From Euptelea pleiosperma (Eukaryota > Streptophyta > Magnoliopsida > Ranunculales > Eupteleaceae), in the NCBI GenBank assembly GCA_035048495.1, contig CM068553.1, positions 18,229,190 through 18,293,189 of the forward strand: DNA of 64,000 nt, read 5' to 3'. Below, piece after piece: positions 12,121 through 24,295 of the stretch; the first letter of the stretch is position 1, and each line of letters opens with the position of its first letter. Under the pieces are notes generated by a model. It did not search any database. It was not told where the DNA came from and saw nothing but the letters and a program-made list of their open reading frames with translations. The translations under genes and the position numbers were made by a program.

Positions 12121-13737
12121 TTTTTTTTTTCAGGGTTTTATATTCCTGCCATCGGTGTAGTTGCAGAGGACACCGTTGCAGGTGTGGGCAGCGAGGGAAG
12201 AAGTGTGGAAGCAATGGAGGATGGACCTCTTCGTTTCTCTTCTTATTCTTTTTCTTTTTCTCTTATACTTTTTTTTTCTTCTTTGAGAAAGGAGAAGGTG
12301 AGAGTGAGGACGGTTGAGAGCTCTTTAGAGTGCTGCAGGTAGAGAAGTAGAGGACGGAGATTAGGGTTCGTGATGGAGAGGGTCGAGACGGCTTAAGTGA
12401 AGAATGAGATGATGACGGCTTGCAAGAGATTAGGGTCCACGTTCTTTTTCTCCTTTTCAAAAACGTGGAAGGGTTTGTTTTTGAAAAGATTGCAAGAAGG
12501 CCCCCCTTTCCAAAAACGTGGAGAGGGGTTTATATAAATCTTGCCCAAATCAGCAAGTTCATTCCTCCATGAATGGGACGTGGGGCCCTTCTTCAATGAA
12601 ATATTCTTTTTGCTAAAATGTGCAACACTTTCCTTGTTGAGGGGGTTTGACTCCAAAGACTTTCCATGTTGCCATGGAAACCTCCAAAGTCCAAGCCTTT
12701 TGTAAGGCTATTACTTGCCACCTCAGCCCGCCATTAGGCATAGCAATAACTTTTTAAGGAAGAGATTCTTCTTCAAAAGATCTCAACCATTCATTTTGCA
12801 AAAATATTTCCACCCAAAAATGGCATTTTTCTTCAACAATATTTTTTGGAATCTTCTTCAAAAATCATTTTCAAAAAGATGTGGTTTTGAAATTGAGTGT
12901 ATTGATTTTCAAAACTTTCCAAATTTTTATTTTAAAAGAATTTTTCTATTTTGTGAAAATAAATATCTCTTTAACTCGGGCAGTCGGATGGGATTAGATG
13001 ACAATCAAATGGAAAACGGGTGATCGACCGGATGATATACTGGCGATCAGACGGTGGATTGGGATGGTGATGATCAAATGGATCATCATATGGTGGAGAT
13101 TGGCCAAGGTAGGCTGTAGGATTGAGTGGTTGTGAAGGGCGAAAGGATCGGATGATTGGGATTTGAGAGTAGAGAGAGAATGATGGTTTAGAAAAAGGAG
13201 AGAAAAATTATTACAAAAATAAAGAGAAAATGCTAACAAATGGTCTTGAACCCTGGTCTTTGACTTGCTCTTCTACAAGCTTTACCAACTGGTCAAGTCT
13301 TTATCTTATGTTAGTTGATTGAGCTTTATTCTCCTTAATCTCTTCTCGAGGTGCTTGGCTCTCCATCTCTCTTGATCTTCTCTCATGCTCTTCCCGCACT
13401 TAGCCTAGTCTTCTTATCCTCAGCTTGTTGGATCATGAACTTTAGTCCTAGACTCTGACAGTCAGTTGTGGGCCTGCAATCCATCAAAATTGTCCCATCG
13501 GTTTTCCTGCGATAGAAAAAGCCCGTAATGAGACTTAATCAAAACGGCTTTGCATGGAGACTTCTAGAAATATGTTTAATTCATACGAATAGTCAATTTT
13601 TGTCTAAAAAGTGTGTTCTACGCAATGGAAGAAATTATTACGTGAAAAAATCGATAAAAAATAAAGTTTTACGTAAGAGAATATGGCAACGCTAAAAAGA
13701 TAATTGCTTAAAATAAGTACTTTTGAGCGAATATTAG
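12121..13737 (-). repeat. Copy 1 of the TGATATTCGC-end repeat family
   Basis: On the minus strand this copy starts at the family terminus (seen on + as TTTTGAGCGAATATTA at about 13722-13737). About 440 bp in lies a tRNA-like segment (around 13232-13310: TTGACCAGTTGGTAAAGC and GGTTCAAGACC on the minus strand), and about 1.2 kb in a TATA-like TTTATATAAA near 12529-12538. The same order and spacing occur in both arms of the 39926-45368 palindrome. No protein is encoded. The inner limit is uncertain. Confidence 0.55.
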
Positions 13738-15325
13738 CAGCAAAGGGATGCTGGTTTGCTTGGTGATGAAGGAGATGGTAGCAGGAGGCTGGTGCACCCT
13801 TAGAAAAGATGAAGTGCAGACGTGGAAGAGGGGCTGGAACTCACGTGGTGGTTGTTGGCACGGTGGTGGATCGGGGTGTGCAGATCAGAACCTGTAAGTT
13901 GTAGGTCATGAGAGGGTGAAAGAAGAGATAGGGAAGGGATTGAGAGAAGAACATGTTAGAGAAGTGAGGTGGGAAAGAACCGAACTAGCAAGAGAGACCG
14001 TGGGTTTCTTATAGCTATGGATGGGAAGAGATAGGTTAGTTGTTGATGAAATGAGAACCATTGGATCTAGCAGAGATGCAACAGTGGGTGAGTTATTTAA
14101 TGGAGAGAAAGAGGAGTGGAAAATGGTTTTAGAAACCGTGGGATAAGATTGAGGGACATTTTTGGGAGAAAAATAAGTGAGACTTTTTCTTCCTCTATTT
14201 TGAACGTTAGTGGGTATGGGTTTCCTAATGTAGAAACCATGGGTTTCTTTCCTAAAATGAAGTGATATGAAGATGAGCCGTTGGATGGAGGGGAATGATG
14301 ATGGGTAATCGGATGGTGGTTAGATTGTGTTATGGTTGATAGAAATAGGAGGAGAGAGAATAGTTAGGGTTCATGAGAGAATAACTGTTAGATCCTATAA
14401 AAGAGGAGAGATGGAGATCTGGCCATGGGATTGAAGTATTGTGTAGTGTGGCTGTTAGATCAGCCAATGATAGTCGTAGGTTGGGTGAGAGGGTGAGATC
14501 CAATGGTTAGGATTAGTAACGTGCATGGAGAGATGGATGTTAAGATGAGGGTTAGGGTAATTATAGGACGTTGGGCATGAAGTAGTTAGCAATAGGTTTG
14601 AGGCGAGATTCGGGGATGGTGATGTGGCCGTTAGATTAGAAGGAAGTGGGGATGGATGGTTGGGATTTGATCGGCCAAGGGATGAAAGATGATCATGATG
14701 ATCGGATGGCCTATCGGATTGCTGATAGATGGTGTTAGGAGTTCAGATGGTAGATGGACGATCGGATAGCGATCAAAAAGATCTAATGTAGGGATAAAGA
14801 GAGGAGAGAAAAGAATAAAATAAAGAGAAAATAGAGCTCGTGGAGGGTCTTCAACCCTAGTCTTCAATATATTCTTCAGTTGAGCTTCACCAATAGAGCA
14901 TGCCATCATTTCTTGTTATTTCATGTGGCTTTAAAGGCTTTGGTCCTTCTCTTGGTCTTCATCTCTTCCGTTCTCTTGGTTCTTTGGGCTTACTCTACGA
15001 ACCTCTAGTTTGGCCCGTACTTAGCTTGTATCTTTTTATATTAGTCTGCTAGCTCTTTAAGTACTAATATTAAGCTTCGATGGTTGTTTGTGGGCTCGCT
15101 AGTCTCGAGAATCATCCGATCGGGTTTTCTTTGAGAGAAAAAATGCGAACTAAAATTCAACTAAAACGGCTTGATAGTGGATTATCTGAAATGTGTATAT
15201 TTCATTCGAATAGTCGATTTTCGTCTAAAGAATGTGTTCTACACAATGGAAGAAACTCTTACGTGGAAAAGTCGAATGTGATACTGCTAAAAGGATAATG
15301 GCTTAAAATAAGCCCTTTTGAACGA
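13738..15325 (-). repeat. Copy 2 of the TGATATTCGC-end repeat family
   Basis: Abuts copy 1 head to tail. The terminus is degraded (TTTTGAACGAATATCG, ending about 15331). The tRNA-like segment is recognisable but decayed at about 14845-14915 (GGGTTGAAGACC on the minus strand). The terminal 200 bp (ATGTGTTCTACACAATGG, CTTACGTGGAAAAG) match the termini at 13.6, 33.5, 40.0 and 45.3 kb. No gene. Confidence 0.5.
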
Positions 15326-15745
15326 ATATCGTATGCAATTGTTGAAGGGCATGTTCTATAATTGGAACGCTTTATTCTTGAGGTTTCTAAAAAATGTTGG
15401 AAGGATTAAGCAGCAAGAAATCTATCTCAGCTTCGTTGTTTGTTTTCTATGGCTCTATTGTAGAGCTCTTTTGGCTCCAAGTACACACCAACCATACCAC
15501 GCAAGCAGATTTTAGTGCTGGACAGTCTTGATAGAGTGACAGACTAAGTCGTTAAATGACCTCATTCTTGTGGAAATATTGTGAAACAAACCCCATTTTT
15601 TTTGAAGGAATAATTAAAATCACGTTGCCTACACGAACAGAATTTGCAGAAGCTTCTCTTCGAGTTTTTCCATGATAATAAGAACATTCACAGTTTATGT
15701 GGCACTCATTCATCGGTATACCAGATGAGTAGATGAGCATCTACG
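15318..15745. repeat. Repeat unit B, copy 1
   Basis: About 430 bp starting ATGC.ATTG.TGAAGGGCATG and ending GATGAGCATCTA; a second copy is at 32590-33005. Here it follows the end of a palindrome-arm family copy; at 32.6 kb it follows the plastid rpoC1 fragment. The minus strand has a short open frame in this copy (15552-15740) that I do not recognise. Confidence 0.5.
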
Positions 15746-16970
15746 ACAGAATACATGGCCATAAGGAACCATAATTATATCACATGCACACAATGCTTAT
15801 GATAAGTCATCATTTTATGTATTTTAACCTATATTCCTTTCTTGATTATTAGAATTATCTTACATAAATCATCAAACTTACATGAAAAATAGGATATTCT
15901 CTTTTCACAAATTATGTATTAGATTTTTCTTAATAATAGTCAATTGGTTTATATTTATAATCTTATTTCATTAGGTAGCTGAGCCCAAGGCTAAAGCGAG
16001 CATAAGTCCAAGCCCAAAAGCTTATGTACAAAAGCTCAAATCCGAGCAAAATTGTGAACTACGTAGATAGGTCATCAAGATTTGGACCTAAAAAGATTGT
16101 AGACATTGAATTCGTAAAAAGAAATGATCTTCATAGAATGGACATGTGTAAATTTATAAAAATAAATAATACAAAAGATTAGCAATTGTTAAAAGAAGAA
16201 AAATAAATACAAAGAAAGGAAGAAGATTGCTTTTCAATTAAAAAAAATATTTATTTATAAGGTGTTTGGAAAGAAATAAGATTTTTTTAATTACACAATG
16301 AAGGTTACATTTCTAAATAAAAAAGATGAATCTACACATAAGGCAAGTGCTGGACGTGATTAGCAACACTACATCTCCAACTTTGATGAATGGATAGGAT
16401 TCTCTTCTAATTAAGGAAGGGATGGATGCCTACCAGCCTATAAAAATACCACATCTTAGGCGATGGAGGGAGTTCTTCTCTTGGCTGCTTTCTAGTTGGC
16501 ATCGGATCTCTTTTCCATTTTTTCCTTTATTTCTTTTAGTCGTTTATTTGTTCTTCTTGTAATTTTTTTCATTTTTTTTAGTTTAATTTTGATTATCAAG
16601 TGTAATGTTTTCCGGTCATTAGAGAAATTGACAACCTCTATTGATGACCGATAAAAACTCGTTCTCTAAAATTATTTGTTTGTTTGATCAAGTATTATAA
16701 AGTATTTTTCATCAAGCATTTTTCATCAAACTTGGTCATTATAAAGTATTTTCTTTTACTAGAATTATTTGTTTGATCAAGTTACTTCATTTTTCATCAC
16801 CCCTCCCTGTGGTTCGATCCCTATATTTGCACTATATTTAAATTTTATAGTTTGGTGTATGCAGGTTTGGGTTTGATTAGACAATAAGTTACAACGATTA
16901 ATCAAAATACTGTCCATCACTTATCTACCTACGCCTGAACACTCACACACATAGAAAACCAGAAAACATA

Positions 16971-16974
<4 letters not shown>
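15746..16974 (+). mobile_element. LTR-like block with TATA box
   Basis: 15960-16920 has features of an LTR and adjacent leader: a TATA-like TATAAAAATACC near 16440, a T-rich leader, then CCCTCCCTGTGGTTCGATCCC at about 16802-16822, a form often seen at the junction of LTR and internal region in large Ty3/gypsy elements. No paired LTR or coding domain is visible. 15746-15960 is AT-rich and unassigned. Confidence 0.35.

Positions 16975-17019
<45 letters not shown>
16974..17019. repeat. (GA)n microsatellite, about 23 repeats
   Basis: An uninterrupted run of GA dinucleotides. The minus-strand open frame crossing it is a poly(Ser-Leu) artefact. Confidence 0.95.
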
Positions 17020-17021
<2 letters not shown>

Positions 17022-17560
17022 CATCGGTGAGATGAGACGCCGATCGCCATCGAGAAGTGCACCGATCACCTCTGAAGTTCAGTTGGAGGGAGGGGTTGAG
17101 AGGTGTTGGGGACGAAGTGGGAGATGAGAGAGTATTAGAAGGTTTGAGCTCGACAAAAGTTCTGCCCCAAACTTCAAATTCTGAAAATGTAAGTCCAAGA
17201 ATTAGAAGTTTCTTCCCCACCATAAAACTTTAATTCCAAGAAAACCTCTAGATTTGGCAATGTATTTCTGGCAATTCGTCTTTCAAAACACTTAGATTTG
17301 TGATACCTAGAATGACAAATCCAAATCTGGCTCAATTCCAAAAGAACTCTTCCTTAAGTTCAATGGCGTAGATCCAAGGAAGATATACCCCTAAGGTTGA
17401 CTACAATATACCCATGACTCATGAGGTTGATTAGTGGATATGACCCTTTGTCTTTATCATGTGCTGTGGATAATAAGAGTATATAAAAATAATATTCATT
17501 ATTTTTTGTTAGACATAAGAAAACGTGTAGTTTACAGATGGCTTTGAACACACATCTGAC
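17020..17560. other. No gene recognised
   Basis: Low-similarity sequence between the GA microsatellite and the first module-like repeats; short open frames only. Confidence 0.4.
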
Positions 17561-18589
17561 ATGACATGACACATCTAGATATCACTTACAAACTTTGGCC
17601 ACCGACAGGTGCAGGTACAGACTCTCATTCCCATGATAAAAACTTCAATCATAACCCACAATATGAGCCACGTGGCACACTACTAAAAGGCTATGACCGT
17701 ATGGATGTTTGGCCAGTCCATCGGTGGACCTACAAACCCAAAATCAGCCTGATCAGTGATTTCTAAGCATCGGATTGAAGTTATTTTCATGGGTTGATTT
17801 TAACCATAGGATGCAACTAATAAGAGCTTTTTTTTTTAAATCAGTCATGGACTCGGGCCGGGCCGCGGGCATGGCTTAAGTTGGGCTAAATGAAAATATT
17901 TGGGCCGAGCCGGGCCGCGTGTCGGACTGCTGGCTGTAGTATTGAACCTAGGCCCGACCCATCTATTTCACGGGCTACATGGGGTCGAGCTGGGCTGTGG
18001 GCCTTACCACTAACCCATGGACCTACTCGAAGGACCATTTACCGACTAGAGCAACAAAATTTCCTTTCGTCTCTTTCAAGGGGGGAGAATTCTCACTTTT
18101 TAATTTGTACCTCATCCTCTTCGCTAACACAACAGGGCCTACTGACGATCATGGATCATGGATCATGGATCATGGATCATGGAATAAATATTTCTTCACT
18201 AGCGTCGTCTACGGCGGTTGTATGCATGACGTGGCACACTCTTGGCGACCACCCTTCCGTGGATGTGGATCCACATAAATTTCTACCGATTATATTTAAG
18301 TATCCCAAATAATGAATCCCATGATACTCAAATCCAATGGCTAGAACCTAGAAATCACTGATCAGGCTGATTTTTGGTCCGTATATAGGTACCCCTATGG
18401 ATGGGCTAAGCATAGATACTGTCAGTGGCCCCCGAGGATGTTCATATCCTAATTTTCCAGCCAAATTGGAAAAAGCTTCATTTGCCCAGCTTACTTTAAT
18501 AGAATATATATTAGTTAACTTACCCAACTCCCATGTTTCCTCATCCTGCCACCTAACCAATGTTATAGTGACAAAAAAGTACATATAAC
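17560..18589 (+). repeat. Fragmentary copy of the WAK upstream module
   Basis: Contains the dispersed motif GACCGTATGGATGTTTGGCC and its following block (17640-17820). At 18020-18140 it has a block (CTACTCGAAGGACCATTTACC, CAACAAAATTTCC, CTTCGCTAACACAACAGG) that also occurs just upstream of WAK-B (49290-49395) and WAK-C (57990-58100) and at 29745-29860. 18470-18589 matches 63620-63700 near the right edge. Confidence 0.55.
18147..18181. repeat. Five-copy heptamer repeat
   Basis: GATCATG repeated five times without change. Confidence 0.9.
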
Positions 18590-19042
18590 CAAGGTTTAAA
18601 GGAGGTCGTTTTAACGGTTAAACGGACTGGGGGCGTTACTGTTTAAACCATTTAAACAGCCGTTAAAACAGATTGAAACGGCCAAGGGCAGAAATGGAAA
18701 AAAACAAAAAAAAATGGAATTTAACTGAATTAAACGGATTTTAACGGAAAAAATGGCGCTGAAATTCAAATTTTGAAATTTGAAAATTAAAAAAAAAAAT
18801 AGAATTTAACGGAAATTAAATGGATTTTAATGGAATTAAACGGATTTAACGGCCATTTTTTTCACAAAATTTTCCAGAATTAAGCGGCTATTTAAACGGT
18901 TTTAACGGCCGTTAAAACAAAAAACGGCCGCTTTATTCAAAACCGATAAAATGTGTTTAAATGGTTTAAACGGAAACGGGCTTGGGGCGTTACCGTTTAA
19001 ACGGCCATTAAAACCGTTTAAACGGCAGTTTTTGAAACCATG
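18590..19042. mobile_element. hAT-type MITE with perfect 8-bp target duplication
   Basis: 453-bp AACGG-rich element starting CAAGGTTTAAAGG and ending TTTGAAACCATG. It is flanked by CATATAAC at 18582-18589 and 19043-19050. The related sequence at 63938-63965 (GTACATATACCAACTGAG) corresponds to a near-empty site. No coding capacity. Confidence 0.85.
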
Positions 19043-20499
19043 CATATAACAACTGAGTATAAACAGGAATATGTGACAGACAAAGAAGTCTAGACGTCGG
19101 GTAATTACTCTAATACCTGGCGTACAGATCCGGACGGGGGGATACCCTAATAGAACATTACATTCTGGAATGTTCAAAATTTCGACTAGGTCAAAATGAC
19201 ATTAACCGCTTATCTATTCAAATTTCGATAGACATTTAATCAATATTTTCTGTTTCATGTGTGCCACTTGTTATAGCACCAACCATATGCTAGGCATCTT
19301 TGAGAAAATTCTAGATGTCATAAATTTAGGAATTTTTGCCAGATGTGAGTAGACACACATTACATTCTGAAATATTCTTCTCATAATATCATGTGGACCC
19401 ATCTCATCTCCTTATACATGCGATTCTTGAATCATATCGCAATTTTTGCCGAATAATTCATAAATAATTTACAAATTTTATGCATTATGAAAACAAAATG
19501 AAATATTTGGCCTTCTAATCAAGGTAGGGTTACGTTAATCTTTGAACATTTGAACTTAAAGGAGTAATTTGTGAAGTATTTGTGGATGATTTTTTGAATT
19601 ATTCTTGAATTATAATTGAAAGAATACTTTTCTTAATGTCAGAAATTAACAAATCATCAATCATACCTGGTCCACTATTTCGATCCCACTGACACGTGAA
19701 TGATAGGCCCACCATTTTGATGTACCTGCACACCATATTTATACCTGATCTCAAGCTGTTTGATGGAACATTCTTTTTGGATATATAGATTGTGAATTGC
19801 TAGATATCACCAATCAAGCTGATTTTTCATATGTTGGTTCATCAGGGGTGATCCAATCATTGATGAATTGGTACTCTAAAGTGTGTCACATGGAGCATTT
19901 TTAAGCACACCGGGCTGCATGGAAAGGGGACTGCAGAAAAAAAATTCCTGATACTAGTGCATGTAACCAATGCATGATATTAGTGGGTTATAAGAACGTC
20001 TGATTTGATTACCGTCTTTGATTGCTTATGGGCGTTATGAAATTGTCTAGACATTGAATTGTTCTGCTAATCTGATTTTTTTGCTTATTTCAATATAGAC
20101 TATAAGAAAACTTTTGCCTCCCATATTCCTTCACCCATAGAGATCATGCAAATAAATGTTCATTAATTAATACCGGGAAGGTGGACCCCAGTTGATTTTA
20201 TGAAAAATACTTTAAAAATTATTATAGGCCCACCTCCCCAATGGATTGATTGACGACTCTTGATTTGCATGAATTTGTTGGCATTGAGTAAAGCAAAAAA
20301 TTTCCAACTAATATGACTTTTACGGTCCAACCAAAACGTGCAATACGCCTATGGTGGAATTCTTTTTCCACTAGCCTTAACTCTATACTTCGTCCACGGG
20401 TCTATGTTGTGTTTTACCTTTTGATTGGACGCTATGGACAAAGACCGTCAAATCAATGATGTCAACCTCCAATGCATTGACTTTCTGATAAATATTTAG

Positions 20500-20920
20500 T
20501 CATTTCTGTGAATTTAGTATTCGATCCCTTCTTTGTTAGACCTAATAAGCAAACAAGAAAACAGAGCTCCGTCCGCAACTCCATACTTCTTACCTGCTCC
20601 CGGGCTTCTTGCTTTTCTTCCCCGTCAATGATAGTAAACTATCCATTTGTGTGAATTTCGTGTTCAATCCCTTCTTTGTTAGATCTAATAAGCAAACAAG
20701 AAAACAGAGCTCCGTCCGCAGCTTCATACTTCTTACCTGCTCCTGGGCCTCTTACTTTTCATCCCCAACGTTTAAATAGTCATTTGTGTGAATTTCGTAT
20801 TCGATCCCTTTTTTGTTGGACCTAATAAGCAAACAAGAAAACAGAGCTCTGTCCGCAACTTCGTACTTCCCCCCAGACCTCTTACTTTTCTTCCCCATCA
20901 ATGATTGTAAACTATTATTT
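20500..20920. repeat. Three tandem copies of a ~140-bp unit
   Basis: Each unit holds TTCGATCCCTTCTTTGTTAG, then AAGCAAACAAGAAAACAGAGCTC and CTTACCTGCTCC with small changes. The homologous place at 46285-46565 has two units, so the copy number differs between the duplicated modules. Confidence 0.8.
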
Positions 20921-22968
20921 TGAAGTTATGCATTCATCCCTAACCTTGGATCATCCAAATCCAACTACATCAAATTAGGTGTTGGTTGCATTCAACAAGT
21001 AAAAGGACTCCCGTCCAGGACATCAATTCATTCTCCCATTGAAGGTACAGCTGGAGTGGTTGTGGCATAAAAAAACACCGAGTATAACTTTGCCAACGAA
21101 GAGTAAAACTTATGTGACTGCCCACAATACGACCAATTGTCACACTCAGAGGATTCTGACTGTACGGATGTTTGTCGAATCCCTAGGTGGACCTACAAAC
21201 CAAAAATCAACCTGATCAGTTATTTCTAAACATTGGATTGAAGTCATTTTCCTGGTTTGATTTTAACCGTAGGAATTTGAGTATTATTGACCATTATTTG
21301 GGGACAAAGATCCAAAGGTTTTAACTCACTAATGAGGCTGAATTTTGGTTTGTATGCCCATATAGGATGGGCCAAACATCCATACGGCCAGCGTCCTCTA
21401 AAAGTATCCCATGTAGCTCATATTGTGGGTGGTCCTCTAAAAGTATGCCACGTGGCTCATATTGTTGATGGCTAGTCTGAGCCACATAGCACACTCTTAA
21501 AGATCGTTGGCCATATATGTTTGACCTAACCCTAGGTAGATCTACAGACCGAAAATTTGCCCTAATCAGTGATTTTTGGTATGGCGGTACAAAGATCCAA
21601 AGGATAGAAACCACTAATCAGGCTGTTTTTTGTATGTCGGTACAGCTAGCTATGGGCCAAACATCCATATGATCAATGATCTCTAGGAAAGTGCGACATC
21701 GCTCATGCTATCAATGGTTGATCCAGGATTTTGTTCCAGGGTGGACCATCAAAGTGGGGCAGATGGGCCTACTGACCGCTTGGATGTTTAGCCCATCCTT
21801 TGGTAGACATTCATACCAAAAATCAGCTTGTTTGGTGATTTGTAAACTGTTGGATTTAGTAATCAATTCTTTTTGGGGAATCCAACGGTTAGAATCATGC
21901 CTTAAAAAGTACTAAAATCTAATGGCTAGAGATTGCCTATCAGGGTTTTATGTGTGAATATCCACCAATGGGTGGGTTAAACATCCATGCGGTCAATGGG
22001 CCCAGAGAGCAGATGTGAGTTGAGGGCGCCACAGGTCTGTTATACCATGTTACAAGTTTTTCCTTCTTGGAAAAAGAAAAGGTTCTCTCAATTTTTGAAG
22101 TTTAGGTGGGGCAGATGCCCCTCTCGCCCCTGGCTATGCCACTGCATGTTGTGGTCCGGATGTCCATCAGTAGATGAATCTAAGTAAAAATGAGTAGAAC
22201 TTTGTTGACTAACGTCTAATGGACCACAACATGTTCCATGTCGCATATTCTAAGAGATACCTGACTGTATGGATGTTTGGCCCAACCCTCTGTGGACGTT
22301 AGTGATGTCTAAGCATTGGATTGGAGTTGTTTTCTTGGGCATTATTTGAGGTAAAAAGATCCAAAGGTTTGAAGCCACTAATCAAAATGATTTTTCGAAG
22401 AAATTTTTTTGAAGCGGCCGATTTTTTACTTAGCGAAGTGGTGGCCAATCACATTATGCCATAGTTCATTGTTCAAAAGCATTTATGGGTTTGTTATTTC
22501 TCGATTTTTCGTATGTAGGTCCACCTAGAAATGGGAGAAACATCCATACAGTCAGTGGTCTCTAAAAGTATGCCATGTGGCTCACACGTACTGTTGTCCA
22601 TAGTCAACATTGATAATGGACATCTGTAAGCAAAGATACACTTCCCAAAAATCATTGTGCCTAGTCACTATAATCCGAACTCCGAAAATTGGGGCCTTTT
22701 TTTCTTGGGCCGTGGGACGCATAAAAACGCAGTACATGGTAATGGATGGTTGCCGACCATTGATGAACCTACACACTAAAATTCAATCTGGTTGGTGATC
22801 TCTAGCCGTTGAATTTGAGCATTTTTCTTGGGGTAATTTATAACCGGTTTATTTCAAGCATATTTTGGGTATACAAATCAAATGGCTACAGATCACGAAT
22901 CAGGCTGATTTTTGGTGTATAAGTCTGTCAAGGTGTGCAGCACTTATTTGTCAGTGGGCCCCGCAGTC

Positions 22969-23256
22969 CCACATGGCACACTTATAGTGGACGCTGACCG
23001 TATGGATGTTTGGCAAATCACTATGTGGGCCTATACACCAAAAATCAACATGATCAGTGGTTTCTAAGCGTTGGATTGAAGTTATTTTCATGGGTTGATT
23101 TCAACCATAGGAATTTGAGCATTATTGAGCGTTATTTGAGTGCAAAGATCCAAAGGTTGTAAGTCGCCAATCAAGCTGAGTTTTGGTTTGCAGGTCCACC
23201 GAGGGACTGGCCAAGCATCCATATGGTCAGCGTTTACTAAGAGTGTGCCATGTGGC
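22969..23256. mobile_element. Complete copy of the ~290-bp inverted-repeat family
   Basis: Left arm CCACATGGCACACTTATAGT..GACCGTATGGATGTTTGGC; right arm is its reverse complement (GCCAAGCATCCATATGGTCAG..GTGTGCCATGTGG). The arms are about 125 bp with a short central spacer. The family is scattered across the window in complete and half copies. Confidence 0.65.
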
Positions 23257-24099
23257 TCGTATTGTGACAGAAGTTTTACCGCTCAATGGGCAAACGCCCT
23301 TTTATTGCACATTTTTACATTTTTTTTTTTGCAAATTTTCAAAAATTTTATCTGTTCTTATATACAAGTTATTAGGACCCGTGCTAAAGCACGGGCCAAG
23401 AAATAAGATCATAAAATATTTTGATGTTATTGTAAAATAATACCAGTCACATATAATTGACAATTATCATATATTTTTGTTAGGAGAAGAGGAAGTATAG
23501 TGGTGATGATGTGAATGTGTTGAGAGGAACTTTTAATAAGGAAAAAAAAGTGCCAGGCTGGTTCTAAAGTCATAAATTGTGGCTTTTTGCCACCATGTCA
23601 AATATGTTTTTCATATTATTATCAAATAAGTGTTAATAATATGAAATATGTTTAGAATAAATTTTAATAAGGAAAAAATAAATCAACTAATACGAAGATA
23701 CCTGTTTTGTTAAAATAGAGATATTCTCAGGTATATATAAAAAAAAAACCACTAAAAAAGAGAATTGATCAAGAATAATTAATTGAGCATGATTTATATT
23801 AAAAAAATAAAAAACGAAGTTCAAAATCCAACAGAGGAAAAAATTTGAATAGTTCGTATATTTTAATTACCACCAGAATTAGAAAAAACAAAAGTGCAAG
23901 AGTTGCTGGCCATAGTAAAGCAAGAGGCAAGTCAACAAAAAAATATAATCATAAGCTGAATGCATAACAAAAAGAGATAATAAAGATGAGGCATAATTCC
24001 TCTGAATGTAATGAGTTGGATCAGTAGACGTTGGAGGAAGCTATCCAGAAGTTGCTAATCAAAATGAATATTGATGATGCAAAGAACTAATATTATACA

Positions 24100-24295
24100 C
24101 ACTAAAAATCAGCCTGATCGGTGATTTTTAGATGTTGGATCTGATTACTCAAAATAATGCTAGAATCCCACGGTTGGAAATCAATCCATGAAGAATACAC
24201 TTCAACACCTGATTCGTGAATTTTAGCTGTTGGATCCGATTACTCAAAATAATGCTAGAATCCCACGGTTGGAAATCAATCCATGAAGACTACTT
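24100..24295. repeat. Short tandem duplication inside the Helitron
   Basis: GATTACTCAAAATAATGCTAG followed by ATCCCACGGTTGGAAATC occurs twice, about 105 bp apart. Confidence 0.8.

Larger units (their letters stand above)
19051..23371 (+). repeat. WAK upstream module, copy 1 (left part)
   Basis: 20195-23371 matches 46010-49180 upstream of WAK-B over its whole length, in the same order. 19130-19690 matches 56430-56890 upstream of WAK-C. The module continues at 29607-29935 beyond a Helitron insertion and then stops where the WAK-B copy goes on into promoter and exon 1, so no WAK gene follows. It contains many copies of the inverted-repeat family and a 140-bp tandem repeat. No gene. Confidence 0.75.

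Noticed and set aside
16921..17223. 100-codon minus-strand frame
   Set aside because: Its middle is the GA microsatellite read as Ser-Leu repeats.
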